Assembly (NCBI GenBank): GCA_003224235.1
Contig: QHYU01000164.1
Span: 1-33,932 of the forward strand
Source of the DNA: Acidobacteriota bacterium
GTDB lineage: Bacteria; Acidobacteriota; Terriglobia; Acidiferrales; UBA7541
Direction: 5' to 3'
Length of the DNA stretch: 33,932 nucleotides
The position numbers and the translations under genes are program-made. Under the pieces are notes generated by a model that saw only the letters and a list, made by a program, of their open reading frames with translations, was not told the origin of the DNA and did no database searches. Numbering within the stretch: the stretch's first letter is position 1; the number at the start of each line of letters is the position of its first letter. Positions 32,051 to 33,932 of this stretch are shown piece after piece.

Positions 32051-33637
32051 CTAAACACAGCGCAGGCACTTCACGCGGTAGGCGGAAAAGTCTCCCTCGT
32101 GCTTCGTGGGAATGCAGACGTGCTCGGCCTCTATCTGCTTCCAGACACGTTCATGCATTTCGGGGCTGATGATCACTTCTCTGGCATTCGCGCCTGAGCA
32201 ATATCGCGCCGCGCGGTTAACTGCATCTCCAATCACGGTGAACTCCATGCGGTCTGTTGTGCCGATGAATCCGTGCACCACCTCCCCGCAGTGGATGCCA
32301 ATGCCCATCTCGCAGGTTGGCAGTCCGCGAGCCTTTCGGTGTGTGTTCAATTCCACCACCACGGCCTGCATAGCCAACCCAGCGCACACGGCTTGTTCAT
32401 GTTGCTGCGGATCCGGCTCGGGACTGCCGAAAACCGCCAGAATCGAATCTCCGACGTACTTGTCCACGGTGCCGCGGTGGGCGAAGACGATGGGCACCAG
32501 GGCGCCAAAATACTGGTTGAGCATTTCGACGACGTCGTCCGGTTCCATGTCTCGCGCGAGGTTGGTAAAGCCGCGCACGTCGGAGCAAAGGATAGTCACC
32601 TCGCTGCGCTCGCCGCCCAGTCGCAGGCGTCCGCGATGAGCCAGCAGGTGCTCGACGATCTTTGGAGAGAATTGCCGTTTCAGGTTGCCCATGGCGATCG
32701 ATTCGCGCCGCAGCTTCTCCTGCATCTGATGGCTGGCCACGGCCATGGCGGCATACTGGGCAACCACCAACATGAGACGCAGGTCGATCTCAGTAAAGGC
32801 CGCTTCCTTGCCGGGATGGTCCGCGCAGAGCACGCCGAGGGCTTCTTCCTGCCAGACCAGCGGCACATACATGCCGGATTCCATCTGCTCCCGCACGATG
32901 CTTCTGCTTGGTGCGTCTTCCGTACGACGCTTCCAGATGAATCCTTTGCGCGTGGTTAGAGCCCGCCGGGCCAGCGTTTCGCTCACGGAAGGCTGTCCCG
33001 CGGAGTGAAAGGCCTTCAGTAGCAAGGCATCCGTGCCGGGTTCGCGGAGAACCAGGGCCCAGCGCGCCGCTTGCGGGATGACCTCGACAAGCCGATCCAC
33101 AATGGTCAGCAGCAGGGTATCGAACCGCGTTTTGGAAGCAAATTGCAGCGGCAATTCGTAGAGTAACTTCAGCCGCCGCTTCGCGCCTCCCGTGGCTTTT
33201 TCCACGGGCACAGAGGGCGCGACCGTTGCATCCACGTGTTGGGAGATGGCAACGGCCTCTTCTTCGTGTGGCTCGCCTGCCGCGAGGGATGTCCCCGTTT
33301 CCAAGTAGCTGGTCTGGGTTGTCGGAGCTCGCGTTTCCAGCGTTTCCACACAGAGGGTCGTTTGCCCCGCTTGGATAACATCTCCGACTTTGAGCTCGCG
33401 CTTGCCTTGGCCCTTGATCTCCACGGCGCTCAGCAGCGTGCCACGCGAGCTGTTCAGGTCTTCAATCCAGAATTGACCGTTCTCCTCCCAGATGCGTCCG
33501 TGTCGCCGCGACACCTTTAGATCGGGGGAGAGGTCCAGATCGATGTGCTGTTTATCGTCGGGCCGCCCGAATAGCACCTCGCTCTTCGGCGTCTCGAAGA
33601 CCCTCTCCGTGCCGCGATAGGAAGATACGATTCGCAT
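32051..33637 (-). CDS. FHA-GAF-class III adenylate cyclase, 528 aa
   Basis: A soluble signalling enzyme likely making cAMP. The FHA domain (residues ~1-100) keeps the phosphothreonine-binding residues G24-R25, S43-R44-R45-H46 and N62. A GAF-like sensor covers about 165-310. The cyclase domain covers about 335-520: metal aspartates D353 (CSDVRGFT) and D397 (DKYVGDS), the purine-selecting K393 and D471 (IGDAVNRAAR), and the transition-state N474 and R478. The lysine/aspartate pair favours ATP over GTP. A phospho-threonine partner, hence a Ser/Thr kinase, is expected elsewhere in the genome. The same FHA-GAF-cyclase layout is common in Acidobacteriota. No strong Shine-Dalgarno precedes the ATG. 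Confidence 0.92.
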   Translation of the reverse strand: MRIVSSYRGTERVFETPKSEVLFGRPDDKQHIDLDLSPDLKVSRRHGRIWEENGQFWIEDLNSSRGTLLSAVEIKGQGKRELKVGDVIQAGQTTLCVETLETRAPTTQTSYLETGTSLAAGEPHEEEAVAISQHVDATVAPSVPVEKATGGAKRRLKLLYELPLQFASKTRFDTLLLTIVDRLVEVIPQAARWALVLREPGTDALLLKAFHSAGQPSVSETLARRALTTRKGFIWKRRTEDAPSRSIVREQMESGMYVPLVWQEEALGVLCADHPGKEAAFTEIDLRLMLVVAQYAAMAVASHQMQEKLRRESIAMGNLKRQFSPKIVEHLLAHRGRLRLGGERSEVTILCSDVRGFTNLARDMEPDDVVEMLNQYFGALVPIVFAHRGTVDKYVGDSILAVFGSPEPDPQQHEQAVCAGLAMQAVVVELNTHRKARGLPTCEMGIGIHCGEVVHGFIGTTDRMEFTVIGDAVNRAARYCSGANAREVIISPEMHERVWKQIEAEHVCIPTKHEGDFSAYRVKCLRCV

Positions 33638-33743
33638 GGCGGATCAAATGAAGCGCTGACGGGCCCCGGAGAAAAGCTGCATGAACCCATGGGGCGGTCT
33701 CTTGTTCCCTGCTTGCTTTGAGATCATTCGACGGGCTGGCCTG

Positions 33744-33932
33744 CTAAAAGTTATAGGAAACGCCCACGAGAGGCACGGCAAGGGCGCGGAGTCCGGCATT
33801 GTCCAATTTCAGCAGCACGTTCGCCGTGATCACCAGATTGGCGAACAGCCGGAGCTTGAGGCCGAGCGATGCGTTGGTGATGTTGTAGTCCGTACGCTCT
33901 TGATCCACATTCGGATGAGTCGTCCCCGGGGT
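33744..33932 (-). CDS. C-terminus of an outer-membrane beta-barrel protein (partial)
   Basis: An open frame enters from the right edge and stops at 33744-33746 after 62 codons. The peptide shows alternating polar/hydrophobic strands (NASLGLKLRLFANLVITANV, LLKLDNAGL) and ends VGVSYNF, with the C-terminal phenylalanine recognised by the BAM machinery. It therefore looks like the last strands of an outer-membrane protein. The N-terminal part is outside the window, so the family is not assigned. It lies 107 bp ahead of the cyclase gene in the same direction. Confidence 0.65.
   Translation of the reverse strand, partial: TPGTTHPNVDQERTDYNITNASLGLKLRLFANLVITANVLLKLDNAGLRALAVPLVGVSYNF

Overview
The window looks like chromosomal DNA of a GC-rich member of the Acidobacteriota. 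The evidence is a set of protein types that are typical together in that phylum: two very large Oar-like TonB-dependent receptors with an N-terminal carboxypeptidase-regulatory-like domain, a secreted VWFA-related protein, the tail of a choice-of-anchor-D protein, an FHA-GAF-adenylate cyclase and a kinesin-light-chain-type TPR protein. This assignment is an inference from families, not from a marker gene.

Left part (1-7342), mostly minus strand. From right to left this holds a metallophosphoesterase, then a duplicated promoter block, two or three tiny ORFs, an alpha/beta hydrolase whose catalytic serine is replaced by glycine, a VWFA-related protein, an unknown two-helix membrane protein, a second copy of the same promoter block, and an ECF sigma factor split by an in-frame amber codon. 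Directly after the sigma gene lies a ~232 bp, ~97% identical copy of an internal piece of the membrane-protein gene. The two repeat pairs suggest an old tandem duplication followed by differential loss. A fragment of an efflux outer-membrane factor (NodT/OprM type) and a small HTH protein lie at 6749-7342.

Central part (7734-25708). This is a coherent divergent locus for uptake and breakdown of a polyamine-like amine. The minus-strand operon starts at a good promoter (TTGCCC-N17-TATAAT). It encodes a MerR-XRE-cupin regulator, a secreted amidohydrolase, a PotD-like binding protein, PotA ATPase, PotB and PotC permeases, and a Tat-exported FAD amine-oxidase-like protein. The plus-strand arm encodes an Oar-like outer-membrane receptor, a HemL-like class III aminotransferase, an APC amine/amino-acid permease, an aldehyde dehydrogenase and a GABA-transaminase-like enzyme, with the last three ORFs tightly coupled. 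Read together, the locus could bring an amine across both membranes, turn it into an amino-aldehyde by transamination or oxidation, oxidise that to a GABA-like acid and transaminate it again. No PuuA-type glutamine synthetase or PuuD is present, so the route would not be the E. coli gamma-glutamyl pathway. The true substrate is not known from sequence.

Right part (25902-33932). This holds a second Oar-like receptor (minus), a PsiE-like membrane protein and a TPR protein with almost identical 126-bp repeats (plus), an FHA-GAF-cyclase (minus), and the C-terminus of an outer-membrane beta-barrel protein that runs off the right edge (minus). I saw no rRNA, tRNA, CRISPR array, transposase or integrase.
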